Positions 6,358-15,047 of a stretch of 64,000 nt of DNA are shown in pieces (the stretch's first letter is position 1; each line of letters opens with the position of its first letter). Both the position numbers and the translations under genes were made by a program. Origin of the DNA: Spirochaetaceae bacterium (lineage in GTDB: Bacteria > Spirochaetota > Spirochaetia > Treponematales > Breznakiellaceae). A model generated the notes under the pieces. It saw nothing but the letters and a program-made list of their open reading frames with translations, had not been told where the DNA came from and ran no database searches. The stretch lies in assembly GCA_031278215.1 (NCBI GenBank), contig JAITKV010000048.1, positions 1 through 64,000 of the forward strand, written 5' to 3'.

Positions 6358-8940
6358 TTATTCAGGGACGTTTGACAAAAGATCTTTTTGCAGGGCCATG
6401 CGTATGGCGTCGGCCCGGTTTGCCGCCCCCAGTTTGGCATAAAGGCTTCTAACGGCGCTTTTAATCATATTAATGGAAACATTCATGGTCCCGGCAATTT
6501 TTTCGCTGGTATAGCCCTGGGAAAGGTGGTTAAGTATTTCCAGTTCCCAGGCTGAAAAATCCGGGGAGGCCGCCGTGTCCTGATCCGTGTACGCGGCCGC
6601 TACCAGCGCGCGTTTTTTTGCAAAGACCGAAGATTTTTTTCGTATGACTTGCAGCCAGTCTTTGGGTATTCCCCCTTCGCCGGGATCGCGGGCCTCTTCT
6701 TCCTGGAATTTAAGAAAGGCGTTAACAAAGACCACCATGTGTTCCCCCAATTCGATAAACGGCATATCCAGGGAATTAGGAAGCGCCGCATCATAGGCCT
6801 GCCGAAAAACCGTGAACGCGCCCTCTTTGTCTCCAAGCTGGTGGCGGATTATCATTTCCAGGGCGCTTATTTCCAGGAATCCAAAAATAAAATCTTTTAG
6901 ATTGCTTTTTGCTTTTTCTTCTTCCAGGGCCTTTAACGCCGCCGAATAGTTCTTTTCACAGACTAAACAACGGATTTTTACCAAGGTGTCAAAACCGCGA
7001 AGGCGAATGCCGGATTCCCCCTCTCTGTCTTCGTTCCTAAGCCAGGGGGCGACTTTTTCGACTAAGCCGATCCGGGCATAAAAACGGCCGCTAAGAATAT
7101 CATGGATGGTATAGCGGTTAAGGTATTCGGAGATTTCCAGCTGGGACTCAAGCTGCCGTTCGATCTTCCGGATCGCCGCAGCGTCTCCCTTGTGAACGCC
7201 GATTCGCATAAGGTAAAAAAGACCGCGGTTTTCCACCTCGTACTGTTTTTTTTCCCTGCCCTGGTAAACCGTCTTGAGGGCAAATTGTTCCGCTTTAACA
7301 AGGTCCCCCTGGTAGTAGGCCAGCTCGGCCCGGGCCAGGGAATCGGCCCCGTAAAGGGAACCGGACCGGAAAACGGAAACATAGGGTACCGCCCGGGAGA
7401 TGGCGTCTATAAAAACGTCAATTTCGCCCGGTTTCGCGGGAACCCCCGTAGGGACCATATACGAACCTATATTGGTTTGACTCATCTGCCCCCGAATGGG
7501 CTGGGGGTCTTCCATGTAAGACTGGTAGGCCTTTTCAAACCAGCGGCCAAAATCATAGTTATGGGTATCCCGGGAAGAAAGCATGCCCAGAATTCCCAGG
7601 TTATTGTATACCGCGGTAAGAAGACGGGGGCGCTGGGGGCCGGGGGCTTCGAAATACGCGATGGCCTTACGGCATTCTTCAAAGGCTTCATCATAGCGGC
7701 CCAAAAAGGTCAAAAGCCGGGGCCGGATAACAAAATGCAAAGACAGAAAATTGTCGTCTTCCCCGTCATCCGGGTTCTGCTCTATCAGCCGTTCCACCGT
7801 TTTAAGAAAAAAGACCGCCCTGGGCTTGGGCATAATACGGGGCAGAGATTCGATAAGCCGGCAAAGCCCCCCATAATCCCGGACCCGTTCGTAGTTCAGC
7901 GCGGCGTCGGTGGGAAGGTTGTTTTCTATGTTCCACTGGGCGCCCTTGCGGCAAACCTCCTGAATCTCTTCGCGGGACAGGCGGTTTTGTTTTTCCCGCA
8001 GAAAATCCAGAAAGAGGTTATGAATCCTAAAGCCGTGGAGGTATACATCAAAACGGATAACGGAACTGAACTTTTCCATCGCCACAATGTTTTTTCCCGG
8101 AAGCTCAAGGCGTTCCAGAAGGTCCTGGGGCCAGCGTTCAATAAGGGAAAGCTTAATAAGAAATTTCTGAAGCTCCTCTTCCATGGTGGAAAAAATATCT
8201 TCTTCCATTTTTCGCACAGGCTGCATCACCCTGTCCCAGTGGCGTCCGCCGGCTTTTTCCGCTTTTATTTCCTGGAGGATAAGTCCCAGCGCCAAAGCCC
8301 AGCCTTCGGTTTCGTAGAAGATCCGGGCAAGTTCTTCTTCCTCCAGGGTAACATTACGAAGACGGAAATAGGCGTCTATCTCTTCTTTGGTAAAACGAAG
8401 ATCCTCCACCGCAACCTGGGCAAGGCGCCCCTTGGCCAAAAGGTTAAGGGTGTTTATTGCCGGATGAGTCCGGGAAATAAGAACGATGGTGTTTTTTGAA
8501 ACCGGAACAGACAAAGCCAGTTCCAGATTGCGCAGTATCGTAAGATTGGTAAGGAAGTGAAAATCGTCAAAAACAAGCACATACCGCTCTTTGCTTATGA
8601 CTTCATCTTTTATTAAGTTTAAATACCGGTTAAATTGCCGGCCCGATTCGGGGAAGCCCATATCAGAAAAAAGTTTCGCGGCCTCCGGATTAATCCGGGC
8701 TACCTCGCTGGTATAGTTTTCCCAAAACCGCCAGCCCAGGTTGTCCCGCTCCGAAAGCTGCACCCAGATGGTGTTCCGTTTTTTCTCCTGAAGAAAAGAG
8801 TTTACCGCATAGGTTTTGCCGTAGCCCTCTCCGGCTACTACCGTAACCACATGGCTTTGCAGAGCCTTTTCCAGAATTCGATCTACCCTGGGCCGCTTTA
8901 AAAAGACGTTTGACCCGGTTAAAAGCCCGTTTTCACCCAT
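6358..8940 (-). CDS. LuxR-family regulator of the MalT/LAL type
   Basis: This large regulator of about 860 residues has an N-terminal STAND-type NTPase: Walker A VAGEGYGKT (about residues 35-43) and a Walker B-like VLVFDDFHFL. A long helical, TPR-like sensor region follows. A C-terminal LuxR HTH reads LSQGYTSEKIAGTMNVSINM and then VRSLYAKLGAANRADAIRMA. Such proteins activate transcription when ATP and an inducer are bound. The start at 8940 (MGENGLL) is preferred over 9030 because MalT-like proteins begin shortly before the RPRVDRIL motif; neither has a good ribosome-binding site. It lies upstream of phnD-C-E-E on the same strand and is divergent from the PstS-like gene, so it is a reasonable candidate regulator of one or both. 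Confidence 0.85.
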   Translation of the reverse strand: MGENGLLTGSNVFLKRPRVDRILEKALQSHVVTVVAGEGYGKTYAVNSFLQEKKRNTIWVQLSERDNLGWRFWENYTSEVARINPEAAKLFSDMGFPESGRQFNRYLNLIKDEVISKERYVLVFDDFHFLTNLTILRNLELALSVPVSKNTIVLISRTHPAINTLNLLAKGRLAQVAVEDLRFTKEEIDAYFRLRNVTLEEEELARIFYETEGWALALGLILQEIKAEKAGGRHWDRVMQPVRKMEEDIFSTMEEELQKFLIKLSLIERWPQDLLERLELPGKNIVAMEKFSSVIRFDVYLHGFRIHNLFLDFLREKQNRLSREEIQEVCRKGAQWNIENNLPTDAALNYERVRDYGGLCRLIESLPRIMPKPRAVFFLKTVERLIEQNPDDGEDDNFLSLHFVIRPRLLTFLGRYDEAFEECRKAIAYFEAPGPQRPRLLTAVYNNLGILGMLSSRDTHNYDFGRWFEKAYQSYMEDPQPIRGQMSQTNIGSYMVPTGVPAKPGEIDVFIDAISRAVPYVSVFRSGSLYGADSLARAELAYYQGDLVKAEQFALKTVYQGREKKQYEVENRGLFYLMRIGVHKGDAAAIRKIERQLESQLEISEYLNRYTIHDILSGRFYARIGLVEKVAPWLRNEDREGESGIRLRGFDTLVKIRCLVCEKNYSAALKALEEEKAKSNLKDFIFGFLEISALEMIIRHQLGDKEGAFTVFRQAYDAALPNSLDMPFIELGEHMVVFVNAFLKFQEEEARDPGEGGIPKDWLQVIRKKSSVFAKKRALVAAAYTDQDTAASPDFSAWELEILNHLSQGYTSEKIAGTMNVSINMIKSAVRSLYAKLGAANRADAIRMALQKDLLSNVPE

Positions 8941-9092
8941 AGGAAAACTATACGTCTCATTTTTGCAGAGGTCAACAGGAAACTTACAGGGTCCGGACCC
9001 TAATTGACCTGATTTTAACAATCTTCTCATATCCGCTTAACAGGGCGCCGGTAGGGTATGACTATCTTTTTTTTATTGCAAGGAGTGCTGCG

Positions 9093-9899
9093 ATGAAACG
9101 ATTCTCTATGGTCTTTCTGTTAATCCTGGGGGTCCTGGGCTCCCTTTTTGCCCAGCGGCGGCAAGACGCCTATACCGTTACGGTGGCGGGTTCTACTTCG
9201 GTAAGCCCCTTGATGGAACTGCTGACGGCTGAATACGCCAAGGTGCGTCCCAATGTCAAATTCAACATCAGCGCCACCGGTTCCGGAGACGGCATTAAGG
9301 CGGTCCCGGCGGAAACCGCGGAACTTGGCATGTCCAGCCGGGAGCTGAGTCCCGCGGAACTTGCTTCGGGCATTGAGGTACATCTTATCGCCATTGACGG
9401 CATTGCGGTAATCGTAAACGCCCGGAACCCTGTTGCCAACCTGACCATCGACCAGATCCGGGATATTTATACCGGCGCGGTTACCAACTGGAATCAGGTA
9501 GGGGGCCGGAGCGGCAGAATTGCCGTGGTTTCACGGGAAAGCGGTTCGGGAACCAGAAGCGCATTTGAAGAAATTGTCAAATTCCAGGACAAGCTGGTCC
9601 GGGGCGCGATAGAGTTTGACGGCACCGGCGCGGTGAAGGCGGAAATTTCCCGGAACATCGACGCCATCGGGTACATTTCCCTTGGGTCGGTGGACAATTC
9701 CGTCAAGCCCCTGAATGTGGACGGCGTTGCCGCGTCCACCGCCAATGTGGTAAACCGCAGTTACAAGATTGCCCGGCCCTTCCTGCTTCTAACCAAAAAG
9801 GGCCGAAGGCTTAATCAGGAAACCAGAAATTTTCTTGCCTGGGTTTTAACTCCCGCGGGGCAGACTATTGTTAAAACAAGCTGGATTGCCGTAAAGTAA
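9093..9899 (+). CDS. Phosphate-type solute-binding protein (PstS-like)
   Basis: The 268-residue precursor has a Sec signal peptide, MKRFSMVFLLILGVLGSLFA, cleaved near residue 20. The mature part matches the PstS-like family: VAGSTSVSPLMELL (phosphate-binding S-T-S loop), SATGSGDGIKA, IDGIAVIVNARNPVANLT, YTGAVTNW and SRESGSGTRSAFEE (second binding loop). AAGGAG lies shortly upstream. No pstC, pstA or pstB genes accompany it, so it either serves permeases elsewhere or acts alone. It sits divergent from the LuxR/MalT-type gene and beyond the phosphonate transporter, giving the block a phosphorus theme. A strong terminator follows. Confidence 0.85.
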   Translation: MKRFSMVFLLILGVLGSLFAQRRQDAYTVTVAGSTSVSPLMELLTAEYAKVRPNVKFNISATGSGDGIKAVPAETAELGMSSRELSPAELASGIEVHLIAIDGIAVIVNARNPVANLTIDQIRDIYTGAVTNWNQVGGRSGRIAVVSRESGSGTRSAFEEIVKFQDKLVRGAIEFDGTGAVKAEISRNIDAIGYISLGSVDNSVKPLNVDGVAASTANVVNRSYKIARPFLLLTKKGRRLNQETRNFLAWVLTPAGQTIVKTSWIAVK

Positions 9900-9941
9900 G
9901 CGGAACTATTGGACCTGTTAGTAAGCCTGCGGGGCTGCCCC

Positions 9942-9988
9942 GGGGCCGTCCGGAAAGTAACAAACTTCCCGGGCGGCCCCTGTTTTTT
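9942..9988 (+). terminator. Rho-independent terminator of the PstS-like gene
   Basis: The strong imperfect stem GGGGCCGTCCGGAAAGT / ACTTCCCGGGCGGCCCC, with loop AACAA, is followed by TGTTTTTT. Its apical part, CCGGAAAGTAACAAACTT, recurs in a hairpin at 14907-14952 between dnaK and dnaJ. Confidence 0.85.
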
Positions 9989-10083
9989 AAGGGGATAGTT
10001 TAACCCGCAGTTACGGGTGGTTCGTATTTCTCAAAAAGCCTAAAGGACCGGCCGCCGGGGGTTTGTAAAAATCACGGGCCCGG

Positions 10084-11163
10084 CTATTCATAGCGGAAGG
10101 GCGCCGGGTTTTTACAGGCTGCACAGTAATAGGGCCGGGTGCCCATAAGCCCCCGGGTGTCTATGCGGTACCCGCCGCGCTTTACCAGAACCGCTCCGCA
10201 GGCCGGACAGACCGTGTCCCGGAATTCCGGCGGGGCGGCGGCGTTTCCTATGTAAACATACCGAAGCTCCTTCCGGCGCTCCCGGGCCCTGCGGGCAATG
10301 CCGGCTAACGCGGCGGAACCGGTGGGCGGGGCGTTCCATTTCCAGTCCGGGTGATAGGCGGATAAATGCCAGGGTACAACCCGGTCCGGGACCCCGGCCA
10401 GATCCGCTATAAAGTCCGCCAGGGCGTCCAGTTCCTCCTGACGATCGTTCAGCCCCGGGACTATCAATGTGGTAATTTCCGTATGCACTCCCAGTTCCAG
10501 GGCGGTGGAAATAAAATCCAACACCCTCCGCAGATCCCCCCCTAGAACTTCCCCGTAGGTTTTTTTTGAAAAACATTTTAAGTCTATGTTGGCCGCATCG
10601 GTAAGTTTTAGGATTTCCCGCGCCGGTTCCGCATTGGCGCAGCCATTGGTAACCAGCACATTGGCCATGCCCCGGCTTCGGGCGATCTCCATGGCCTCCA
10701 CAAGAAATTCGGCATGCACCAGGGGCTCCGAGTAGGTGTAGGCAATGGCCGAAGAAGCGCCGGCCTCTGCGGCGGCAACTAGTTCTTCAGGGGCCGTGCG
10801 CCGGCCCGCGCCGGCCCCGCCGCGGGCATCCGGCGCTTCATGCCCAAGCTGAGAAATATGCCAATTTTGGCAGAAGGGACAGTGAAGATTACATCCCGCA
10901 AAACCCGCGGACGCGATAAGGGAACCGGGCCGCCAATGGTACAGGGGCTTTTTTTCAACCGGATCATGGGCCAGGGCGGTAACAAGGCCGTAGTAGGGAA
11001 GTTCCGGGCCCCCGGCCGCAGGCCCCTGTACCGGGGTCCGGGAATCTTCGGCGGGAAAGACCGTTTCGGCGGGCCCCCGCCGGACCCCGCACAGGCCGGC
11101 CTTGCCCGGCAACAGGCGGCAGCGGTGGGGGCAGAGGGTACAGCGAAGCGCCGCGCCCCCCAT
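10084..11163 (-). CDS. amrS: AmmeMemoRadiSam system radical SAM enzyme (AmrS)
   Basis: This cytoplasmic radical SAM protein of about 359 residues has the cluster-binding motif CNLHCPFC. The N-terminal Cys-rich segment LRCTLCPHRCRLLPGKAGLC and the YTYSEPLVHAEF and HLSAYHPDWKW motifs are typical of AmrS, formerly annotated as pyruvate formate-lyase activating-like. A C-terminal zinc-ribbon-like pair (CPACG and CAAC) is also present. The ORF begins at a TTG at 11184, but the ATG at 11163 has AGGGG about 10 nt upstream, so I prefer it. The usual partners AmmeMemo (DUF52 and AMMECR1) are not seen nearby. It follows an unknown 127-residue gene by 24 nt, so the two are probably co-transcribed. The substrate is unknown. 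Confidence 0.85.
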   Translation of the reverse strand: MGGAALRCTLCPHRCRLLPGKAGLCGVRRGPAETVFPAEDSRTPVQGPAAGGPELPYYGLVTALAHDPVEKKPLYHWRPGSLIASAGFAGCNLHCPFCQNWHISQLGHEAPDARGGAGAGRRTAPEELVAAAEAGASSAIAYTYSEPLVHAEFLVEAMEIARSRGMANVLVTNGCANAEPAREILKLTDAANIDLKCFSKKTYGEVLGGDLRRVLDFISTALELGVHTEITTLIVPGLNDRQEELDALADFIADLAGVPDRVVPWHLSAYHPDWKWNAPPTGSAALAGIARRARERRKELRYVYIGNAAAPPEFRDTVCPACGAVLVKRGGYRIDTRGLMGTRPYYCAACKNPAPFRYE

Positions 11164-11187
11164 GCAAAAACGGCCCCTGGTCAATCC

Positions 11188-11571
11188 CTATTCCGCCGCC
11201 CCGGATTCCAACTGCAGCCGGCCATAGGCGTCCCTGGTCTTATTAATAAATTGAATCGGATCGTCTACTTCAAAGGGCTCTAAAAGCACCCCCCGGGCGC
11301 CCCGGCGGACCCAGATCTTTACCAGGGGTATCCCCTCCCCCGATTCCGTAACAGCCTGGGGAATTTCTTCCACGTACAGAATATCTTCTACTTGGAATTC
11401 CATCAGTACGGGATTAAGCCCCAGGGGATCGTACACCAAAAGAAGCTTATTCTTTTCCGAAGGCAGGGATCGCGGATAGCCCGTAAAGGGCACGGCGTTT
11501 TTCGGAGGAATCCCCGAAGTCTTTTCAATCTTATTCAAAGGCAGGGTTTCCAGGTATTTTTCGGGTTCCAT
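11188..11571 (-). CDS. Conserved-looking hypothetical protein, 127 residues
   Basis: I do not recognise this protein. It is soluble, acidic and has no signal or membrane segment. The middle part, NKLLLVYDPLGLNPVLMEFQ, then DILYVEEIPQAVTESGEGIP and LVKIWVRRGARGVLLEPFEV, looks like an all-beta domain. It is transcribed upstream of amrS with a short gap, suggesting a functional or at least transcriptional link. No ribosome-binding site is clear. Confidence 0.6.
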   Translation of the reverse strand: MEPEKYLETLPLNKIEKTSGIPPKNAVPFTGYPRSLPSEKNKLLLVYDPLGLNPVLMEFQVEDILYVEEIPQAVTESGEGIPLVKIWVRRGARGVLLEPFEVDDPIQFINKTRDAYGRLQLESGAAE

Positions 11572-11653
11572 AGTTCTTTTTATCCCCCATAGTATTTTTT
11601 CTTATTATTATTTTATTGCTATAAACGTCTCCGTTATGGCTGCAGACCCGTAT

Positions 11654-11794
11654 TTACTGATACTTTGTTGATTTCTTACTTGTTCTGCATCGTTTAGCGC
11701 CAATGTCGTTGATACTATTTTGGGGTATTGGTTTTACAGAGGCACACCCGTTTAATAGAGCAAGGCCCATTACTAAAAATACCCCTGCTTTCAT
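11654..11794 (-). CDS. Small lipoprotein, 46 residues
   Basis: The gene is hidden in the C-terminal part of a longer spurious ORF (11654-12214). The ATG at 11794 has GGAGAG 6-7 nt upstream. The peptide starts MKAGVFLVMGLALLNGC, a complete lipoprotein signal with Cys17. The mature peptide is only about 30 residues (ASVKPIPQNSINDIGAKRCR then TSKKSTKYQ), basic and probably disordered, like entericidin-type or other mini-lipoproteins. The function is unknown. It stands alone between the 127-residue gene and the divergent lipoprotein gene at 12011. Confidence 0.6.
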   Translation of the reverse strand: MKAGVFLVMGLALLNGCASVKPIPQNSINDIGAKRCRTSKKSTKYQ

Positions 11795-12010
11795 AAGTCT
11801 CTCCAAATCTATATCTATTCCCGGATAGTATAAGGTCTTTACTAGATAAAATTCAATATGCCCCATTGCCTTATGTAAAACATAAGGGGCCCTCTGGAAA
11901 GCCGGCGGGGGGGCCTCCGGCCTGTCCCCGGACACGGAGGGCCCGGGGATAGGCGGGACTTTGCTGTACGGAGGGCTAACCAAAACAGCTAAGATCTGGT
12001 ACAGTATAGT

Positions 12011-12892
12011 ATGAAATTTCTTAGCGGGGCCCTGCTGGCCCTTATTGTATTTGCCGCCTGCGCCCATTCGGAGGGGGATTCGGCCCCGCCAAGGCTTACG
12101 GAACGGCCTCCCCAAAGGGTTTACCGCTACTATCTTGATGTATCTTCCGATATTGTGGGCTTTAATCTTCTGGTAAACGGCACAGAGCTGCTTGTGGTGG
12201 AAGGGAAAAACCACTCATCCCGGGTGGATATCAACGACTGGATGGTTTCGGGGGACAACGAGCTTGTCATAAGCATCACTTGGCCCGAGGGGGTAAAATT
12301 TGCCCCGGGTACTTCCTCCGCTTCATTTAAGCTTTTTGCCAATGATACGCTCCTGCGGGAATACCGGTGGCCCGCCGCCGGGGCCGCCGATGCGGCCGCC
12401 TCTTACCCCTATACTATCTCCGAAACCTTTAAACCCGTGGCTTTTCCCCGGATATTAGTAGAAAAGGCAGAGAAGGTTATCTCTTCCGCCGGAACCCTGT
12501 CCCAGGCAGATCAGGAAGAAATCGCCGCCCTGGCGGAAGACCTGCGAAGGGCCTTTACCGGCAAAAATCTTGCCGAAATTAACAGCCTTTTTGGGATTAA
12601 ATACGCCGACCTTGCCGCGGCCCGGTTTACTACAACTACAGCCATTAGGACAGAAACGGCCGCGTTATACGGGGAGCTTATGGAAAAAGAAGCCTATACC
12701 GTCCGGCCTTTTTACGGGCGTTACGGTTATTTTTCCACCGCCGATGACAGGCTGGTAAAGGTGGTCCAAGGCCGTATAGGGTTTCCCGAACCGGCCCTGG
12801 TAATTACCTACCGGGAGGGACGAAGGACCCTGCGCTACGATTTAGACCTGTATTTTGCAAAAATCGACGGTAGATGGGTAATCCTTAGGTAG
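12011..12892 (+). CDS. Lipoprotein of unknown function (293 residues)
   Basis: The N-terminus MKFLSGALLALIVFAAC is a lipoprotein signal with Cys17. The mature protein has a beta-rich first half (YYLDVSSDIVGFNLLVNGTE and VSGDNELVISITWPEG, resembling an Ig-like or carbohydrate-binding sandwich) and a helical second half with LSQADQEEIAALAEDLRRAF before a final domain ending DLYFAKIDGRWVILR. The end resembles the DUF4440/SnoaL type, but I cannot assign it. A -10-like TACAGT ends 5 nt before the ATG with no Shine-Dalgarno sequence. uppP follows 4 nt later, so the pair is very likely an operon, suggesting an envelope role. Confidence 0.7.
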   Translation: MKFLSGALLALIVFAACAHSEGDSAPPRLTERPPQRVYRYYLDVSSDIVGFNLLVNGTELLVVEGKNHSSRVDINDWMVSGDNELVISITWPEGVKFAPGTSSASFKLFANDTLLREYRWPAAGAADAAASYPYTISETFKPVAFPRILVEKAEKVISSAGTLSQADQEEIAALAEDLRRAFTGKNLAEINSLFGIKYADLAAARFTTTTAIRTETAALYGELMEKEAYTVRPFYGRYGYFSTADDRLVKVVQGRIGFPEPALVITYREGRRTLRYDLDLYFAKIDGRWVILR

Positions 12893-12896
12893 TTAT

Positions 12897-13730
12897 ATGA
12901 GCGTGATCGAAGCGATTTTTCTAGGAATAGTTCAGGGACTAACGGAATTCCTTCCCATAAGCAGTTCCGGACATTTGGTGCTGGTTCAAAAAATTCTAAA
13001 GATATCCACCCCGGCCCTGTTTTTTGACACCCTGCTTCACGGGGGAACCCTCCTGGCGGTGATAGCGGTGCTGCGCCGGGAACTGTGGAGCCTTATCCGC
13101 CGGCCCTTTCAGCGGCTTAGCGCCCTGCTTATAATGGCCACGGCAGTTACCGTGGCCATAGCCCTTATCTTTAAGGACCAAATAGAAGCAAGTTTTGCTT
13201 CCGGCCGCTGGCTGGGGCAGGCTTTCCTTGCAACCGCCCTGGCCCTGTTTGTTTCGGAATACCTTTCCCGCCGTCCCGGAAATCTTAGGAACGATGCGGA
13301 AATGGATTGGTTTGACGCGGTGTTTATAGGGGGCCTCCAGGGCATTGCCATTATACCGGGAATATCCCGGGCCGGGTTTACCATTTCCGGCGCCCTTTCC
13401 CGAAAGCTGGACCGGGGCCTGGCAGCCCGCTTTTCTTTTCTTCTTTCAATTCCGGCAATTCTGGGGGCCCTGGCGCTTCAATTAAAGGAACTGTACGAGA
13501 TTTCTCATTTTGAAAGCGTTAACCCTTCGGTTTCCAACGCACTTATCCGGGGGTTTAGCCCCGCAGCCCTTATTGCGGGAACCTTGGCGGCGGCCCTTGT
13601 TGGTTTTGGCGCAATAACGCTGATGCTCCGGATTATAAAAGAGCGTTCATTAGTGGGGTTTGCCGTTTATACCGCCGTACTGGGACTGTTGATTCTGCTG
13701 GATCAAAACTTTACCCGCATCGTATTTTAA
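12897..13730 (+). CDS. uppP: Undecaprenyl-diphosphatase (UppP/BacA)
   Basis: This 277-residue polytopic membrane enzyme recycles undecaprenyl diphosphate to the monophosphate carrier used for peptidoglycan and other surface polymers. The first catalytic motif is IVQGLTEFLPISSSGHL and the second is IIPGISRAGFTISGAL, close to the usual PG(T/V)SRSG. About eight hydrophobic segments follow the family plan and the length is normal. It begins 4 nt after a lipoprotein gene and ends 11 nt before the converging dnaJ. Active enzyme of this family also gives tolerance to bacitracin. Confidence 0.93.
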   Translation: MSVIEAIFLGIVQGLTEFLPISSSGHLVLVQKILKISTPALFFDTLLHGGTLLAVIAVLRRELWSLIRRPFQRLSALLIMATAVTVAIALIFKDQIEASFASGRWLGQAFLATALALFVSEYLSRRPGNLRNDAEMDWFDAVFIGGLQGIAIIPGISRAGFTISGALSRKLDRGLAARFSFLLSIPAILGALALQLKELYEISHFESVNPSVSNALIRGFSPAALIAGTLAAALVGFGAITLMLRIIKERSLVGFAVYTAVLGLLILLDQNFTRIVF

Positions 13731-13741
13731 CCCCGGCGGAT

Positions 13742-14854
13742 CTATTCGGCCATCTCGGAAAGGGGTATGGGTTTGGGCGAATTGTTTTCTCCCTCTATAC
13801 GGGAAAACTCTTCCAAAAGTTCCCGGCCCCGTTTCGAAAGGCGGGCGGGAACCTGAACCATCAGCTTAATCCACAGGGAGCCCCGGCGTCCGCCCGAGGG
13901 AACCCCCTCGTCGCGGATCCGCAGCAGTTTGCCGTTAGCCGTCCCGGGGGGTATTTTAACCTTAAGGGTTTTTCCTTCCAGGGTATTAACATGGATATCT
14001 GCCCCCAAGCTTGCCTGGGTAATCGAAATGGGCACGGCGCAGTACAAATCCAAATCCTGCCGTTCAAAAAATTCGTGGGCCTTTATCCGAATAAAGACAT
14101 AAAGATCCCCCGGGGGGCCGCCGCCGGGACCGGTGTCGCCCTGCCGCGGTATAACCACCCGTTTGCCGTTTTCCACCCCCGGCGGAATGGTAACCATGAT
14201 TTTCTGCCGCTTGCGCTGGGTTCCGCTTCCTCCGCAGTCCCGGCAGGGTTTTTCGATAATGTACCCTTCCCCGTGGCAGTTGTGGCAGGTGGAGGCTACG
14301 GAAAAAAAGCCCTGGCTGTGCCGCACCTGCCCTGAACCCTGGCAGACGGGGCAAACCTTCTTTCCCGATCCGCCCTCGGCGCCGGTACCCCTGCAACTGG
14401 GGCAGGCGTCGTTTTTTGTATATTGAATTTCGACCTTGGTGCCAAAGACGGCGTCTTTAAAGGGAATTTCAATATCGTAGCGAAGATTCGAGCCCTGGCG
14501 AACCCCGCCGGCGCCGGAAGACCGGCGGCCCCCGGCGCCAAAAAAGGTGTCGAAGATACCGGAAAAATCGCCAAAGATATCTTCAAAGCCCCGGAAGGTT
14601 TGCGAAAAATCCCCTTGACCGGCCATACCGTCAACCCCGGCAAACCCAAACTGATCATACGCGGCCTTTTTCTGGTCGTCGCCAAGGATCTCATAGGCCT
14701 CCGTTGCTTCCTTAAACTTTTCTTCCGCTTCCCGGTTCCCCGGATTTTTATCGGGATGATATTGAATAGCCAGCTTACGGTACGCTTTTTTTATTTCATC
14801 CTTGGAGGCGTTTTTTTGTACACCCAATACTTCATAGTAATCACGTTTTGCCAT
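13742..14854 (-). CDS. dnaJ: Co-chaperone DnaJ
   Basis: The 370-residue protein has an N-terminal J domain (residues 1-70, YHPDKNPGN carrying HPD), a Gly/Phe-rich linker with [20 protein letters not shown], four zinc motifs ([32 protein letters not shown]) and the C-terminal substrate-binding region. It stimulates the DnaK ATPase and delivers unfolded clients. AAGGA lies about 10 nt before the ATG. It is downstream of dnaK but separated from it by 193 bp holding a hairpin and a terminator, so its expression is probably reduced relative to dnaK. Confidence 0.97.
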   Translation of the reverse strand: MAKRDYYEVLGVQKNASKDEIKKAYRKLAIQYHPDKNPGNREAEEKFKEATEAYEILGDDQKKAAYDQFGFAGVDGMAGQGDFSQTFRGFEDIFGDFSGIFDTFFGAGGRRSSGAGGVRQGSNLRYDIEIPFKDAVFGTKVEIQYTKNDACPSCRGTGAEGGSGKKVCPVCQGSGQVRHSQGFFSVASTCHNCHGEGYIIEKPCRDCGGSGTQRKRQKIMVTIPPGVENGKRVVIPRQGDTGPGGGPPGDLYVFIRIKAHEFFERQDLDLYCAVPISITQASLGADIHVNTLEGKTLKVKIPPGTANGKLLRIRDEGVPSGGRRGSLWIKLMVQVPARLSKRGRELLEEFSRIEGENNSPKPIPLSEMAE

Positions 14855-14906
14855 TTAATAATCCTTAACCTGAGCCTGTTCCAAAACTAATTGACTGCGC
14901 GCTAAA

Positions 14907-14952
14907 CGAGGAATGTCCGGAAAGTAACAAACTTTAAGGACATCCCCCCTCG
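14907..14952. repeat. Hairpin with conserved GGAAAGTAACAAACTT apex
   Basis: CGAGG and ATGTCC pair with GGACAT and CCTCG, enclosing AAAGT-AACAA-ACTTT. The apex GTCCGGAAAGTAACAAACTT is identical to that inside the terminator at 9942. There is no T-run, so this copy is not a simple terminator. It lies between dnaK and dnaJ. Confidence 0.6.
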
Positions 14953-14975
14953 CCTGACAAGCTCGAAGCTGCGGG

Positions 14976-15012
14976 AAAACTCCGAAGCCCCGTAAGGGCT
15001 TCCGGAGTTTTT
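14976..15012 (-). terminator. Terminator-like hairpin between dnaK and dnaJ
   Basis: AAAACTCCGAAGCCC and GGGCTTCCGGAGTTTTT form a near-perfect stem around CGTAA. The T-run is present on both strands (TTTT on minus, TTTTT on plus). It lies 36 nt after the dnaK stop and should attenuate transcription into dnaJ. Confidence 0.7.
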
Positions 15013-15047
15013 GGCCAAGGGCGCCACAGAAAATCGCACCGCGGAAT

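Noticed and set aside
7102-8499. 465-codon plus-strand ORF
   Set aside because: It is antisense to the LuxR/MalT-type gene, has no recognisable domain, and is typical of shadows in GC-rich DNA.
12005-12010. TATAGT directly abutting the ATG at 12011 as a -10
   Set aside because: It would place +1 inside the signal peptide; the overlapping TACAGT 5 nt upstream fits better.
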